Part shown: piece after piece, positions 24,154 to 36,731 of the stretch
Numbering within the stretch: the first letter of the stretch is position 1
How the letters are laid out: each line of letters opens with the position of its first letter
Assembly: GCA_033220425.1 (NCBI GenBank)
Contig: CM065652.1
Span: 2,294,001 to 2,358,000 of the forward strand
DNA: 64,000 nt
Direction of reading: 5' to 3'
DNA from: Lepraria neglecta
Lineage: Eukaryota; Ascomycota; Lecanoromycetes; Lecanorales; Stereocaulaceae
Made by a program: the position numbers and the translations under genes
The notes under the pieces: generated by a model
Databases searched by the model: none
Seen by the model: only the letters and a program-made list of their open reading frames with translations
What the model was told of the DNA's origin: nothing

Positions 24154-24305
24154 TTATTCAACCGGCTTGGATGGAGAAAGTCCCAACAATACAGATACAG
24201 ACACGCAGCTCCTTAAATAATTTTCATTTCATTGGCTCTCATGACTAGATTTCTATACGGGTGTCGTACAAACATAAACAAACATCCCAGGCAAAACGCA
24301 AACCA

Positions 24306-25685
<1,380 letters not shown>

Positions 25686-26182
25686 GTTGTTGAAGGCTCG
25701 AGTTTAGACTGAGCAGTTACAGAAGGACGATATCAAGAAAGATTCCGTGAGAATGGCAGCATGAGAAATAGCAAGACCCTCACTGCGCGAGCAAGAATAA
25801 TAAGGACAGCGTCACAGCTAATGTGACAGCAATACAGATAACAATACAGAGAGGGTTATTACTGCAGAAGTCCGAGGTCTTGAACCGGGCGCCGGTCGCT
25901 TCTGTTGGTGGTGTTCCGCAGACAGCAATGCAGATATAGACCAAGCCGGAGTGGCGGATGAACAGAGGAGGTTTGTGATGCTGAGAAACACAGAGGCACG
26001 CAAGAATCCTTCCATGCGGATTCAGCAAGGCGCACAGCCTGCAGCCTGCTGGGCTCAGCGGCGGTGCATAAGTTTCACTAAAAATCCTTCGGAGGATTCG
26101 AGCGCAGCACCATTCAGCTGTTGTTTCAACTACTTGAGCGCTCGGAGGCTGACTAAGTGGCGCAATTGGCTGTAGAGCTTTA
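25686..26182. other. Intergenic: Hsp70-like promoter and flank of the pogo element
   Basis: No gene recognised. The stretch up to 26182 ends at the TA dinucleotide next to the nested transposon. Confidence 0.4.
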
Positions 26183-27436
26183 CTCGTATTGCCCCCCCAA
26201 CCGCCAGTCCCCCCCCAAACCGCCAGCCGCTAAACCTAATTAGGCAAACTATCAAATGGTATGTCGAAAATCATACTCAAACTCCTCCATTCCACCCATT
26301 GCATGCCACCGTAATGGCTATATCAACGCTCCACGGCTCTGACGGCCCTGCCGACCTTCTACTAGAGCAAGAAGACCTCTAGATAGGCCCTCTGGAGCTC
26401 CCGAAAGAGTAAAGGATCCTGTTGGCTATAAACTATTATCACGAAACCATTGGAACACTATAAGCCGAATCGACTTGCCAGATCGCTACTCGGTTCCGAA
26501 TCAGTCGGACTACTCTACGAGATCGAATCAAAGGAGCCAGATCAAGGAATGAAGTCAGCCAGGAGTAACAATTACTATCACCAGCAGAAGAAGCCGTAAT
26601 CGCCAGATGGATAATATAACTCGGAAAATGGGGGTGGCCGGGTCATGCAATTGCGGTCTATAGCCTAGCAGATACTTCGAAAGAGAGGTTATATAAAAGA
26701 CCTAGGCAATTACTGGGTTGAGAAGTTCTTCAATCGCCATCCTGATCTAAAAACGAAATTCCTTTCGCCTATGGATAAAGACAGGAACAACATCGCCAGT
26801 GACCCTGAAACGATAGCTTATTAGTTCGAGCTCTACTATACAACGAAGCAGCAGTACAAGGTAGAAGACTAGGATACGTACAATATAGATGGGAAAGGCT
26901 TCCAATGCGACCCCTAGTAACACCAAGAGCACCCTGAATAACTGCAGCTATACCTCATCGAGCACACATATCAGATACATTAGCGAGGCCGGAGCAGCCA
27001 GTCCTTATGCGAGAGCTATCGCCCAATCCAGTGGCCATACAGGGAGGTCGAATTATCAGGAAGCCACGGCGACTCCTTGAATAGGCGCTATGCCTAATGA
27101 AGAAGGAGGTGCAGGCCGAGGAAAGCATTGCAATCGCGTTTTCAGGCCTGATTTCGAGTTCGAATTGGAATATGATATCGCAAGCAGAGTTATGTATTCG
27201 AGGATTCGGATGGATGTGCTGCACCAACCACATGAGATATGGCTTGTCTGAATAGCAGGGCCTCTTCCACCACTGCCTCCGGGCCTCTTGTAGAGCTCCA
27301 ATTGGGCCACATGGCCATGTAATGCAATGGAATGGAGGCATTGAATAGTGGCATTGATAAATCATTTATTAGCGCTCCCAATTAGGCTTAGCGGCTGGCG
27401 GTTTGGGGGGAGTGGCGGTTTGGGGGGCAATACGAG
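26183..27436 (+). mobile_element. Pogo/Fot-like Tc1-mariner element, internally decayed
   Basis: 1254 bp flanked by TA on both sides (26181-26182 and 27437-27438), the Tc1/mariner target-site duplication. The ends are inverted repeats of about 55 bp starting CTCGTATTGCCCCCC. They contain repeated blocks CCCCAAACCGCC and run into AGCCGCTAA(A/G)CCTAATT. The interior reads on plus like a transposase N-terminal half: TLRDRIKGA, then VIARWI.QLGKWGWP and NWVEKFFNRHPDLKTKF (Tc5/CENP-B type helix-turn-helix). Several stops interrupt it and the DDE catalytic half is missing, so it is a non-autonomous deletion derivative. Confidence 0.8.
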
Positions 27437-28071
27437 TAATTCCGCGATCGCTCCGAGCTTCTGCCGAGAAACCTTTTAAAGCAGGCAGGACTAATACTGC
27501 GACCCCAAGAGGAAGAGTTCCTTGTTATCCATTGTGTGATGGATTCAGTAACCCATTGCACGGCTGTGCGGGCGTTCAGACAGGAAGTGGGAATTTCGAA
27601 GCTGCACAAGCTATCCTCGTCACCGCGAAACACAGCGAATGGGAAATGGCGAAACAGACAGCTCTCTGATGCATCATGCTTCTTTCTGTGATTCCCCCCT
27701 TACCACAATAAACATGTTTCTAATTCAAAACTCGGATTATGCTTGGGTGCAATCCTTCATGCAGTGCATTTGCTGCGGTTCCTCATGTTTCAAGCTACTC
27801 CTTCTAACCTGCCAATGCCATGCTGCTCAAATTTCACGTTTGGTCAGTCTCCTACACACCAAGCAATCGCCTGGGAATTCCACAAGACTATTCTTGTCCA
27901 AAGCAAAACACTCCGCAAACCTGTTCGGTTCCGCAGTGACTACGCCGTACTCCAAGTGTCGAAGAATTGATCAAGTGCTTTCAGGTTAAGGGATCGGGAA
28001 CGATCAATATATCTTGGTGAGTCGTTGCCTTGGATGAATATCGTCCGTTCGAAACAACAAAGCTTTCCATC
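27437..28071. other. Intergenic upstream of the SGNH hydrolase
   Basis: No gene recognised. A frame at 27403-27669 begins inside the transposon terminal repeat and is not credible. Confidence 0.4.
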
Positions 28072-29387
28072 ATGATTACAATGTCTACTACCAGTTCGAT
28101 GCTGGCCCTGTTACTGTCTTTTCTCATTGATAAAACACATTCAAATCCCATTGCGCCGGCACCGGACGGTGAATCAGCTCTTGCACCTGGGACTGCGTTA
28201 GGTCCAACAAACACATCAGGTCCAGATGTGCGACTATGGGCGCCGAATACGCCCTGCAACGACGGAACTCCAGCGGAAGATGTAGTTTCTTGGGTGGCAC
28301 TAGGGGACTCCTATGCGTCAGGGTATGTCGTATACCATTATACCAAGTGTATAAATAGCTTATTGTCTTCAGGGTCACGTATAACAACTGGCCAAATGGA
28401 AATCTTGATTATGATCAGGGTGATCAAAAAGCAATCAATGCCTGCCGACGAATTGTCGACGCCTACTCCGTCCAATTGAAGAATGACGATGATACCAGCT
28501 GGGCAGCGAACAAATGTCCTTACCTTCAATTTCCTGCCTGCTCTGGCAGTAAATTCGATGCCATTGACGGACAACTGAACCAGGTCAACGACCGTTATGC
28601 GCCAAGATTCGCAACTATGAGCATGGGAGCCAATGAAGTTGGTTGGGTTCCTGTTGTTAAAAGCTGCATCTATCATGACGACCTAAATTTCGATTACGGC
28701 CCCGACTTCCCCGATCCGAACGGAGCCTGCGCTAAAGAGATTTCCAATGCCAACACCACTATCCTGAATGACGATGAATATAGCAACACTTTCAAGGATA
28801 ATTTCATCGGGGCATTTCGAAAGATTCGGGATTATAACTTATTCAGCCAGAATGACGACTTCCGTGTCTTTGTGACTGGCTACGCCCAGTTCTTCAATGA
28901 AGACGACCCTGCATGCGATAACTACTCGTTCCGGCCTGTCGGAGGGCCCAAGATCACGACGGCGCTCCGGCAGGCCATGAACACCCTCGTGAAGACTTTG
29001 AACCAGCGCTACAGCGGTCTTATTGCCGCCGAGAACGATCCAAAAGTAGTATTCGTCCCCATTGATGACGGCTTCCAAGGTCACCGTTTTTGCGAGCCCG
29101 CCGGGTCGTATAGGGATCAACGAATCAACAGCTGGTTCTGGGATCTGGCCGTCTTCGACAACTACGTGCCCAACATGGCGCAGCCTCAGCTGTGCGATCC
29201 CGACACCGATCCAAGCTGCCCGGATGTCGCGGCGGGCAACCCAAAGTACGGTGGTCCCGTGAACGTTGATGGCAGCGTCGGTGGCTCGCCTTCCCTGACG
29301 CGCATCTTCCATCCTAAACGGCCGGGCCACACGGCTATGGAACAGGCGCTCAAGTCTTCCATCAAGGCGAATCTGAAAGTGACGTGA
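28072..29387 (+). CDS. Secreted SGNH/GDSL-type hydrolase (esterase or lipase-like)
   Basis: Exon 1 is 28072-28322; a 50-bp intron and exon 2 (28373-29387) give about 421 aa. A signal peptide is likely (SSMLALLLSFLIDKTHS). Block I is ALGDSYASG with the nucleophile Ser near residue 80. Block III-like MGANEVGW carries the oxyanion Asn. FHPKRPGH near the C-terminus supplies the catalytic His. Several Cys residues fit secretion. Splicing produces SYASGVTYNNWPNGNLD across block I. The reaction would be hydrolysis of an ester in a lipid or cell-wall polymer; the substrate cannot be told. It lies within the candidate mobile element as cargo and looks intact. Confidence 0.85.
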
Positions 29388-29941
29388 GGGTTTAGCCGTG
29401 AGGATTACCGAGCGTTGAACTTGGGGGCGATGAAGCGGTGGTGAAGACGCTAATGGCACAGCGCTTTCATCACGGTGAGCATGACGGTGACAGCGGGGGC
29501 GTTACGGAGTGGGTAGAACTGCTTGGAGGAAAATGCTATAGCGATGAGGAAAGCAATAGTGATGGCGTTAATTTATAGCAATGGACATAGCGACGGCGTT
29601 TATATTGTGAACCGGGATGGGATGAGACACAGAGCAACAACTCATTTGCTCTGATACCTTGACTCGTTAAATCATTCCATGTACATCGTATCTCTGGACT
29701 TGCCTTGTGACTTAGATTGAGGAGAGCTTTTGCGGCACGACAAGCTCGAAGATCCCGAAGTCAAATAATGATCTCACCTGGAGTCAAAGCTTCTTTCCAT
29801 TCTCTCGAAGATATTTTTTTGTAGTGATATCAGGCATGTCTTGGTCGGCGATGAACTTCCCGGATCAAGAGAAAAGGATTTTGAATTCTATCCTAAAACT
29901 ACTAAAGACCTAATCGAGCGTTACAGGATAGTTGTGTTTTT
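29388..29941. other. Intergenic, no recognised gene
   Basis: 3' flank of the SGNH hydrolase, with imperfect short repeats of GCGATGG-type words near 29520-29600. A plus-strand frame at 29841-30293 is judged antisense noise. Confidence 0.35.
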
Positions 29942-30883
29942 TCAAGGTCGCCCGACACATATAACTCTTCGCTCAAAGACCAGGATTGTTCCAAAATCTA
30001 AAGCACGTAATGTTTCCCCAAATGTTGCAAGAAGTGGAAGTGCCAGCGAAATAGCTATCGGTGAAATTGCCGCAAGGGTCGCCGTTACTGGGATTCCTTG
30101 TGGAAATGTCGAGCTGCTCTTGGCCTTGGAGACCCCGGTGAAGAAACGCAAAACTGTAAATAGAAATAATTTTGGATGTATAGTACGTCATATTAGGAAA
30201 TTGAGTGAGGTCATCAAACTGCCACAAAACTCCGCTGCAATTCCTTTGGCGATAAGTCACAAGTCCGATCATCGAAGGCTGGTCCTGTCATAAGTTTTAG
30301 TCGTGATTGGTGGAAACAAGCGAGAGCGTACCTGTCGTGTATTTAATTGGCCGTCGGCATCACTCCTGACAAACGGGGTGTCGACATGCAGACCATTTGC
30401 AGCCTCTGTAGGGTGAGCAATGTCTGCTGTGTTGGGTCCTGTCAAAGCGGTACAGACCTGAACAAGGAGATAGGTGTGGTAGAGCAACGTCTTCGGTGAA
30501 TGCATTCTGTGTTTTCTGGTGAAGGTATGCTTCCAAGGTGTTGGTTTGGTCCAGTAGCCTGAAGGGTCGCCGCTGAATATCGAGCCCAGCATGACAGTGT
30601 CAGAAGGGATCTAAAATGGCTATGAACAAGGTGCAGGCCGAAGACAGCCTCAACATTGTAGCGAAGGAACAGCTGAGCTAGGCTCTCCAGGTGATATGAC
30701 GAGATATAAGGTTGCTCATGGTCGTGGATGAGACAGTTGTACCTGTGCGCCATGGGTATCAGCGGCTGCGCTGCGACAGGCGTAAGGAACATACGCATGG
30801 CAAGAGGCCTTTAGATCAGCATCTGTGGGGTTGTAAGATAAGCCTGGTACGAAATGAACTGGAGTCAATGCAACGTCTGCCAT
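29942..30883 (-). pseudogene. Disrupted hypothetical gene(s)
   Basis: The 5' part starts at the ATG at 30883. A 52-bp GT-AG intron (30743-30794) joins LKASCHA to YNCLIHDHEQPYISSYHLES, which continues to EAVFGLHLVHSHF. There the frame breaks by one base near 30612 and resumes as IPSDTVMLGSIFSGDPSG, then YWTKPTPW. Further on, TEAANGLHVDTPFVRSDADG joins by another intron-like step to SMIGLVTYRQRNCSGVLWQF. The last part contains a hydrophobic stretch (ATLAAISPIAISLALPLLAT). It may be one gene or two. No family is named with confidence. Confidence 0.35.
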
Positions 30884-31549
30884 GGTCGTAGTTTTGGTGC
30901 ACACTATTTATTCTAGCGTGCACAAATTGTGGTGCATACCATAGGTTTTGGCGCACACCATCTGGGAGTACTTACATACTATTAATAAATTATTTATTTA
31001 TATCTCCTGTGAACTTTCACAAAGTATTATGTGACGGTGCTTTTTTATATCTAGGGGAAAAAGTACCGTCACGTGCAGTAGTTGGGAAAGCATAAGACGG
31101 CGAGCAATTTCTGATACACATTCGGTACGTGCAGAGCTGTCTCAATCCGAGAGACGAAGATTGAGGCACCTAAGGTGGATATACAGATCAAATCGATCTC
31201 ACGATTATTCTAACAGAGTGCAACAGAGCGCTGCAAAGCGATCGTTTCACCGTCTTGGTTGGGCGAAGCAAGAAGGCCTTCAAAGTCGCGGAAGTTCTTC
31301 TGGCACATCCTTATACTATTTGCTTCTCATGTTTATAGCATCCTGATTGCCATGGGTCGTTCAAAGTGCGGTGCCCGAATTGGTGGGGGGGAGGTTGTTT
31401 TTGGGGGGGGGGGGGGGGGTGCCAGAACTGGTCCTCCTGAACTAATCTTAGACTTCACAGGTCGAACGCCCACTATACTCTCAAATGGACCTGCCTCACT
31501 TCTTTATTAAGATCCACAACCTTTTCCGCAGGTGGAAAGCGTTAATTAA
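30884..31549. other. Intergenic with palindrome and poly-G run
   Basis: No gene seen. It holds a short palindrome (31031-31072) and a run of about 17-18 G near 31404-31421, next to another G-rich run at 31385-31392. Confidence 0.5.
31031..31072. repeat. Short palindrome, 15-nt arms
   Basis: GTGACGGTGCTTTTT at 31031-31045 pairs with AAAAAGTACCGTCAC at 31058-31072, with one mismatch and a 12-nt loop. It resembles the two ends of a very small palindromic element. It also shares the general style (GTGAC... with an A/T run), but not the sequence, of the end repeats of the larger element. Confidence 0.7.
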
Positions 31550-32299
31550 ATGGCCGCATTTCGATCAAATAACTTGAATCGTGCTGCGTATCGAGCGAAG
31601 TGCCGTAACAAATTGTCCGAGCATATCCGTAAGATCTAACGACTCGTGGAGAATAGCTATCGCTCACAGAGTCTCCAGGAGCAAAGCTTGGAATACCAGT
31701 TGAGCCGGCAGAAGTACGGCTGTGCTGATGATCCGTACACCTGGAAAATTTTGCCCGAGAAAGAACACCTCTTCAAGAAACAACTCAGCAAGCATTCTAT
31801 CGGCGCTTACAGGGAATTGTGCCGAGGAGTAGGTGTATCGTTTGAAGCTTTTCTGGTACCTGGATCGAGTAATGCGGCGGAGAGTAAGCTGCGGGAGGAT
31901 AGCCGAGGAGATTCAGTAGGTGTCCTTCCATTACTCAAGCATAGCTGACGGAGTCAACAGAATCACCCCGAGATTAGCTTCACCACAGTAATCGAACAAT
32001 TACAAACTGAGAAGCTCACAATGGCCGCGGAGCTGGACAGGTTACACGGTCAGGCGATCAAGGCGACGGAATTGAAGCAGCTGGCCGAAGAAGAAGCAGC
32101 TCGATCGAAGTTGATGATCCAGGCAGCTGAGGCGGACAAACATATCCTGCAGCAAGAAGTGCAAACCCTTACAGCGATGGTGGAATACTTTAGACACACC
32201 ACAGCAACCTCCGTGAACGAGGTCCTCACGAGACTCAAGCTTGACCTTAGCCTTTTCGGTGGTGGATCATACACTGATTCGTTGTGTAGTGCAAGCTAG
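31550..32299 (+). pseudogene. bZIP-like / coiled-coil gene with one in-frame stop
   Basis: From the ATG at 31550 the frame reads FRSNNLNRAAYRAKCRNKL, similar to the NRAAxRAxRxR basic region of bZIP factors, then HIRKI, a TAA, and RLVENSYRSQSLQEQSL. A CAA-to-TAA change would explain the stop. A 45-bp intron (31916-31960) joins RGDS to NHPEISFTTVIEQLQTEKL. The second exon is a long helical coiled coil (ELDRLHGQAIKATELKQLAE). Without the stop the product would be about 234 aa. An alternative splice that avoids the stop was tried and broke the frame. It lies within the candidate element. Confidence 0.45.
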
Positions 32300-32944
32300 T
32301 CAGATTACTGCGAAGCTCCGTCAAATAAAATTATATAAGTAGGAGATGGAAAATCGATCATTGAGACTGTACACAGACCGAGAGCCATAGACAGAAGATA
32401 TGATATTAAATGCTCACGCGCCTTCTCTTCACGGAAGTTGATATATAAATATGAATAGTAGAACGACATCTGCTTGTGCCGCAACAGCAGGAGTGGTAGG
32501 CAAGCAGTAGAGATACACGAAAGGGAAGAAAATGGAAAGGACAGTGCGAGCACGGTTGACCCTGAAAAACACGACCTCTAATTCTGTGAGCAAAAAGTCG
32601 AGCGTCAGATATGAAACACGTTTCAGAGCTTTAGCTCACTATGCGGATTGTCGATCTCGAAGATTATAGAAGTCGAAGGAAAGACGCCACGACCTCGTCC
32701 TTACCTTCGAAGTGTTTGTGACAAGATAATCTGTGGAAGAATTCGTGAACCGACTCAAAGTTGAACTGAATTCTTTCAGTGGCGGAGCGCGAGTGGTTTC
32801 CAAAACTTCGTTCAATAGCTAGATGCTTAGACCACTCTCATTTAGCTGAATGTCCTGCCTGGCCAAATCACCAACTACGATCTCAATCGTGGCGAGGGAT
32901 AACCTCACTTTCAATACAGACGAGGTGATTGATAGATGACGCGG
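32300..32944. other. Spacer with no recognised gene
   Basis: Short stop-rich frames only. The segment near 32700-32840 reads like a diverged echo of the preceding coiled-coil exon (compare 32723-32770 with 32195-32290: GTGAACGA/GTGAACCGA, GACTCAA, TTCGGTGG/TTTCAGTGG), suggesting a decayed duplicate. Confidence 0.35.
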
Positions 32945-35900
32945 TTAAATTCGCTTTCTTCGGCGATTACGGGCACCTCGGCGGACAGGTGTCGGGGCCG
33001 GAGCCCTCTTTGGTCGACCCAATCGCAGGTTGACCTGAGGCTTGGGTGCAGGCTTAGGATGGCGGACATGGAGCGTGATGCGGGGCTTCTTGGCCTGGAT
33101 CTGGTTGGGTTTCGATTTGGAGGCAGCCTCATCGATTGGTCCTTTTCTCTCCGCGGAAAGGCAAATATCATTTGGGCGGAATGGTGGGTGGTGGTAGGCT
33201 GATGTGGGTGTTAATAGTACCTCCATCATCCTCCGCGTGGGAATATGGGGAAGGAGAGCGCAGGTACTGTGAGAATAAAGCTTCATCGTCGGGTGTTGGA
33301 GCGTCGCCTGTTTTAGATCCGAGCTCTTCCATTAGGTCTGTCGGCGAGATGTTGTCGTACGGGCAAATGCCATCTAGTGAGCAGGTCTCATTGGAATCTG
33401 GAGATGAAGTCGATTGGTCAGGACTCAGCTCCGGCAATCGATCGTCATCGAACGTCATGTCCATAAGGGAGACCTCGAACGGCTTTGACGAAACAGATAT
33501 CGGAAACGCGCCGAGATCTTTCGGATCGAGCGAGTGAGTGGGAGTCCATTCGGGTTGTCCATCGGTCATTACCGGTCGTGAAGAATGCTTCGACAGCCGT
33601 AGCTCTTGCTCGCCATTATCCTGCCTCTTCCGCTTCTGCCGCTTCTGGCTCGTGGGGTCAGACACCCAGTGGATGAGAGATTGCGAGTCGCGCCCGCTTT
33701 GCCAAGATATCTTCATGTGTGGGCTCATCTGTAAGCTGTGCACGTCGCTCAGGTGGTAGAGGAATGACGTTTCGTCTTGGAGCTGCAGGCTGTATGAGGG
33801 GTGAGGGTAGTCCATGGGCCATTGGGACGCTTTCAAGTGCGTGCCCAGGTGACTCCACAGTTTGGCTTCTCGGGTCCAGGAGGTCCATCGGGAGGACGCC
33901 GGGAGCCGGTCGTCACTCAGACAGAAAGGGCAGAAGGCAGGCCGGAAGAGTGTATTGCAATAGGTGATCGATGCGTACCGTTTAGAGGACATCGACTCGA
34001 GATGCGTTTGGTAATATTAATCCTATTCCTCTTCGACGACCCAATCGAAGTAAGCGAAGCAGTATTTCAATTCGGAGTCTAGACGCTCGAGCGTCTTAGC
34101 CAGCTCTTGTTGGCGACAGCGGTGGATGTGCGTGCTCCGTTGAGGTTTGCGTAAGCTGTAAACGTTAGACTTCTGGGGCCTGAATGGATCTGAAGGATGA
34201 ATACTTGTCCATAGATTGACCACAGCCCTCCACCGGACAGAGTCCCTGTACTGGCTTCTCACCATGCCGGTATAAGGTGGTGCAGTCCTAGGATGCGAGG
34301 GAGCAGAGGTCCTCGATGGCGCCTTTGCATTCCTCTTCCGATACGACTCGATCCGAAATCATCGTAATTGCGAGATGACTACGTTCGGGTATTACTCGTA
34401 ATAGAATGTCGAGAAGGTCTGTTTTTGTTTCGTCTTTAGGACGCTCCTTTCCGCGCGTCTTAACCTTCTAATCCCTCCGCTCCCGGACCTACTCGAGTTT
34501 ATATTACTATAATCTTTTCTTGGTCAGGCGGGCTTGATACCCCCGGGCTTTGCTTTCGACGGCTTTAACGTCGGCCATAGGGCTTTGTCGTCTTTTAAGC
34601 TGCTGGACTTCGGATTTCAGTTCCAGAAGCTGTGGATCTCGCCTAATCGCTTCCTCTTCTTCGGCAGGTAGTTTACTAGGAAGGCCCTTTTCGCGAAATT
34701 TGGCAAAGGATTAGAAATAGTCAACGTAATCATGTTGGGCGGTTTCACCTAAGAAAGCGGATTTCCTACAGATAGACGAGGTGTTCGCTACGTAGCTTTG
34801 GCCGTAGACACGAGGGTCGGTCTAGTTGATATATTGAGATCGTTCGACTTCGGTGTACCTCCCTATATAATTCTTCGTTAGCGAGACTACATCTCCTTTA
34901 CTATTTAAAACCACTTACTATTAACCTTCTTGCCGAGGTAACAGCGGATAGTATAAACTGTTGTATTCCCAAAATATCCTGAGAGGTTAAGTACCGATTT
35001 CAGGATACGATTAAAGGTTCTCTTTGGAAGCGGCTTATTGGTAATACCCTATTGTATAGTAGCGTTGCGCAGGATCGGAAGAGCTATAACAGAATCCTTC
35101 TATCGAAGAGGAAGCTCGTCCTCGCCGTCAGGGATTTATAACTACTATAAATCGTCGAGAGATTCGATACCCTAGATAGCGTTGTCTGCGAGAGCTAAAG
35201 CTAGTAGATACTGGGTATTATCGTAAAGCAGTGTGCTGTATTAACTTATAGACGCGCCGTATCTACCGAAGTAAGTTATTATCAATCTAATAGCTTAAAG
35301 ATAAGACAGGCAGGACTTATACACTATATTCTCCGGGTCGCGGTTATTCTTCACCCAGCGTTAGTCGAGTTAATATATTACTTTCCACCTACCACTGGGG
35401 ATACGTTTGAGGACGAGTTTAATATCCTTTCGATCGTCAGCGAAGCTTCTAATGGTTAGCTCTATCGGTACGTACCCGGTATTAAAGGCCCTTCTTACTG
35501 TCATCCTTCTTGTCGGGGAAAAAAGCGCCGATCCTTACGCTAGTCTAACAGAAGATAGTAATAATAAAGGGGATTTGAGCTTTATTGCGTGGATAGATGA
35601 ATTAACTATTATTGACGGTCCAGAACGTCTTTATAAATTGGACCAACTCCTTCTCGCCGAACAAATGCTTCGGCTTCTTCTTATTCACGACCAACCCTTT
35701 ATAGGTTAACGTATACCTTACCCACTAGTAGAGTTCTGTTTAGTAGGGACTTCGAATATTAGACCAGGTTACACTTATATCGTATACAGCATACCTATCT
35801 TCCTCTTCGATGCGATTGCCCGTTACCCCAGCAAATCTAGCAAAAAGCCACTCGCCAAATGTATTCATTGAATCTACGGTAACGAGCTCCTCCTTATCGT

Positions 35901-36360
35901 TGATAGTCCCTCGGCTAATAGTAGTGATAAAACGGAGGAAGTCTTTGATCGTGGCAAGATCGAGAGGAGGTAGCCCTTCACGAAGTCTCTGGGCTCCTAT
36001 AGTATGTATATAAGGTATCGACGGTGACCTGCTGATTCAAGACTGACTCTCCGGCGTCGCGCTTCCTTTCGACAGTAGCCACCTATCTGCTCGTCCTAGT
36101 CAGTAACGGTAATCAGAGGTATCGATCGGCAATGGCACTCACTTTTCATAGCGTTTCGAAGTAATGTTCTGATCTCTCAGAGTCTTTACTATATACCGCG
36201 TCCTATCCCTCTTGCTATCCTCCACGTAGTGTGCTCCCTGTTTGTAGCCGTTGGCAACGGCTTTCGCCAAAAGCTCTTCCGGTGGAACATCTTGCCGGCC
36301 TATAGTCGCAAGATAGAGACGGAGTAGCTGGGAAGGAGCGTGGTGGATAGAGATGGCAGT
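32945..36360 (-). pseudogene. DUF3435 (FluG-type) tyrosine recombinase relic, Starship captain-like
   Basis: Reading leftward, the N-terminal part gives GRQDVPPEELLAKAVANGYK. Then come PPLDLATIKDFLRFIT and VTVDSMNTFGEWLFARFAGVTGNRIEEEDRY, the SAM-like arm of DUF3435 proteins. The next block is NKKKPKHLFGEKELVQF, followed by a recombinase-core segment with several TAG/TGA/TAA codons of C-to-T type. A helical segment follows (FAKFREKGLPSKLPAEEEEAI). The C-terminus has Cys/His-rich LFRPAFCPFCLSDDRLPASSR with LWSHLGTHL and FLYHLSDVH. The tail is Pro/Lys-rich with an AT-hook-like GRPKRAP. Family recognition is by these blocks; the gene is clearly inactive. Its place at the right end of the element is the key context. 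Confidence 0.65.
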
Positions 36361-36608
36361 TGTAGTCTTTGGTTGATACGAGTAGGAACGGAAGACGCAA
36401 GATGATGGGGGGGACTGGCTCCCCTTTATGCCCCACCACGGCAGCCATCTTTCAGGACCACCTGAATGGGGCTGTGTGCAAGTGCGTGCCCATCTCTTTG
36501 TTCGAACGTGGGGGATTGGGTGAGTGGGAGGGTGAGGGTAGAGTGTGCATCACCCCTGCTCACCCGGCGCGCTCGCTAAAGCGGCAGCGCCCGGGCGAGC
36601 CTCGAGTG

Positions 36609-36629
36609 GGGGCAGATTTTTGTCGCCTT
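36609..36629. repeat. Right terminal inverted repeat of the candidate element
   Basis: Reverse complement of 23972-23992 with one difference (C/T). The flank continues CAGAGGCCAAG, which resembles the GAGATGCCAAG loop region at 23964-23974. Confidence 0.75.
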
Positions 36630-36731
36630 CAGAGGCCAAGCTGCACTAGCAAACCGCGAAATTTATGAAGTAGAACGCCGAACTTTCGACGTGCTTACAA
36701 TAATTCGCCTATATTGGACGACGTTGCAATA

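Noticed and set aside
28839-29459. 206-codon minus-strand frame over the SGNH hydrolase
   Set aside because: Shadow of the catalytic exon on the other strand.
29841-30293. 150-codon plus-strand frame as a gene
   Set aside because: Overlaps better-supported, intron-containing minus-strand sequence and has no motif.
31385-31421. Poly-G runs as a possible G-quadruplex or regulatory site
   Set aside because: Homopolymer tract in decayed mobile DNA with no gene nearby that it could control; more likely slippage or an assembly artefact.
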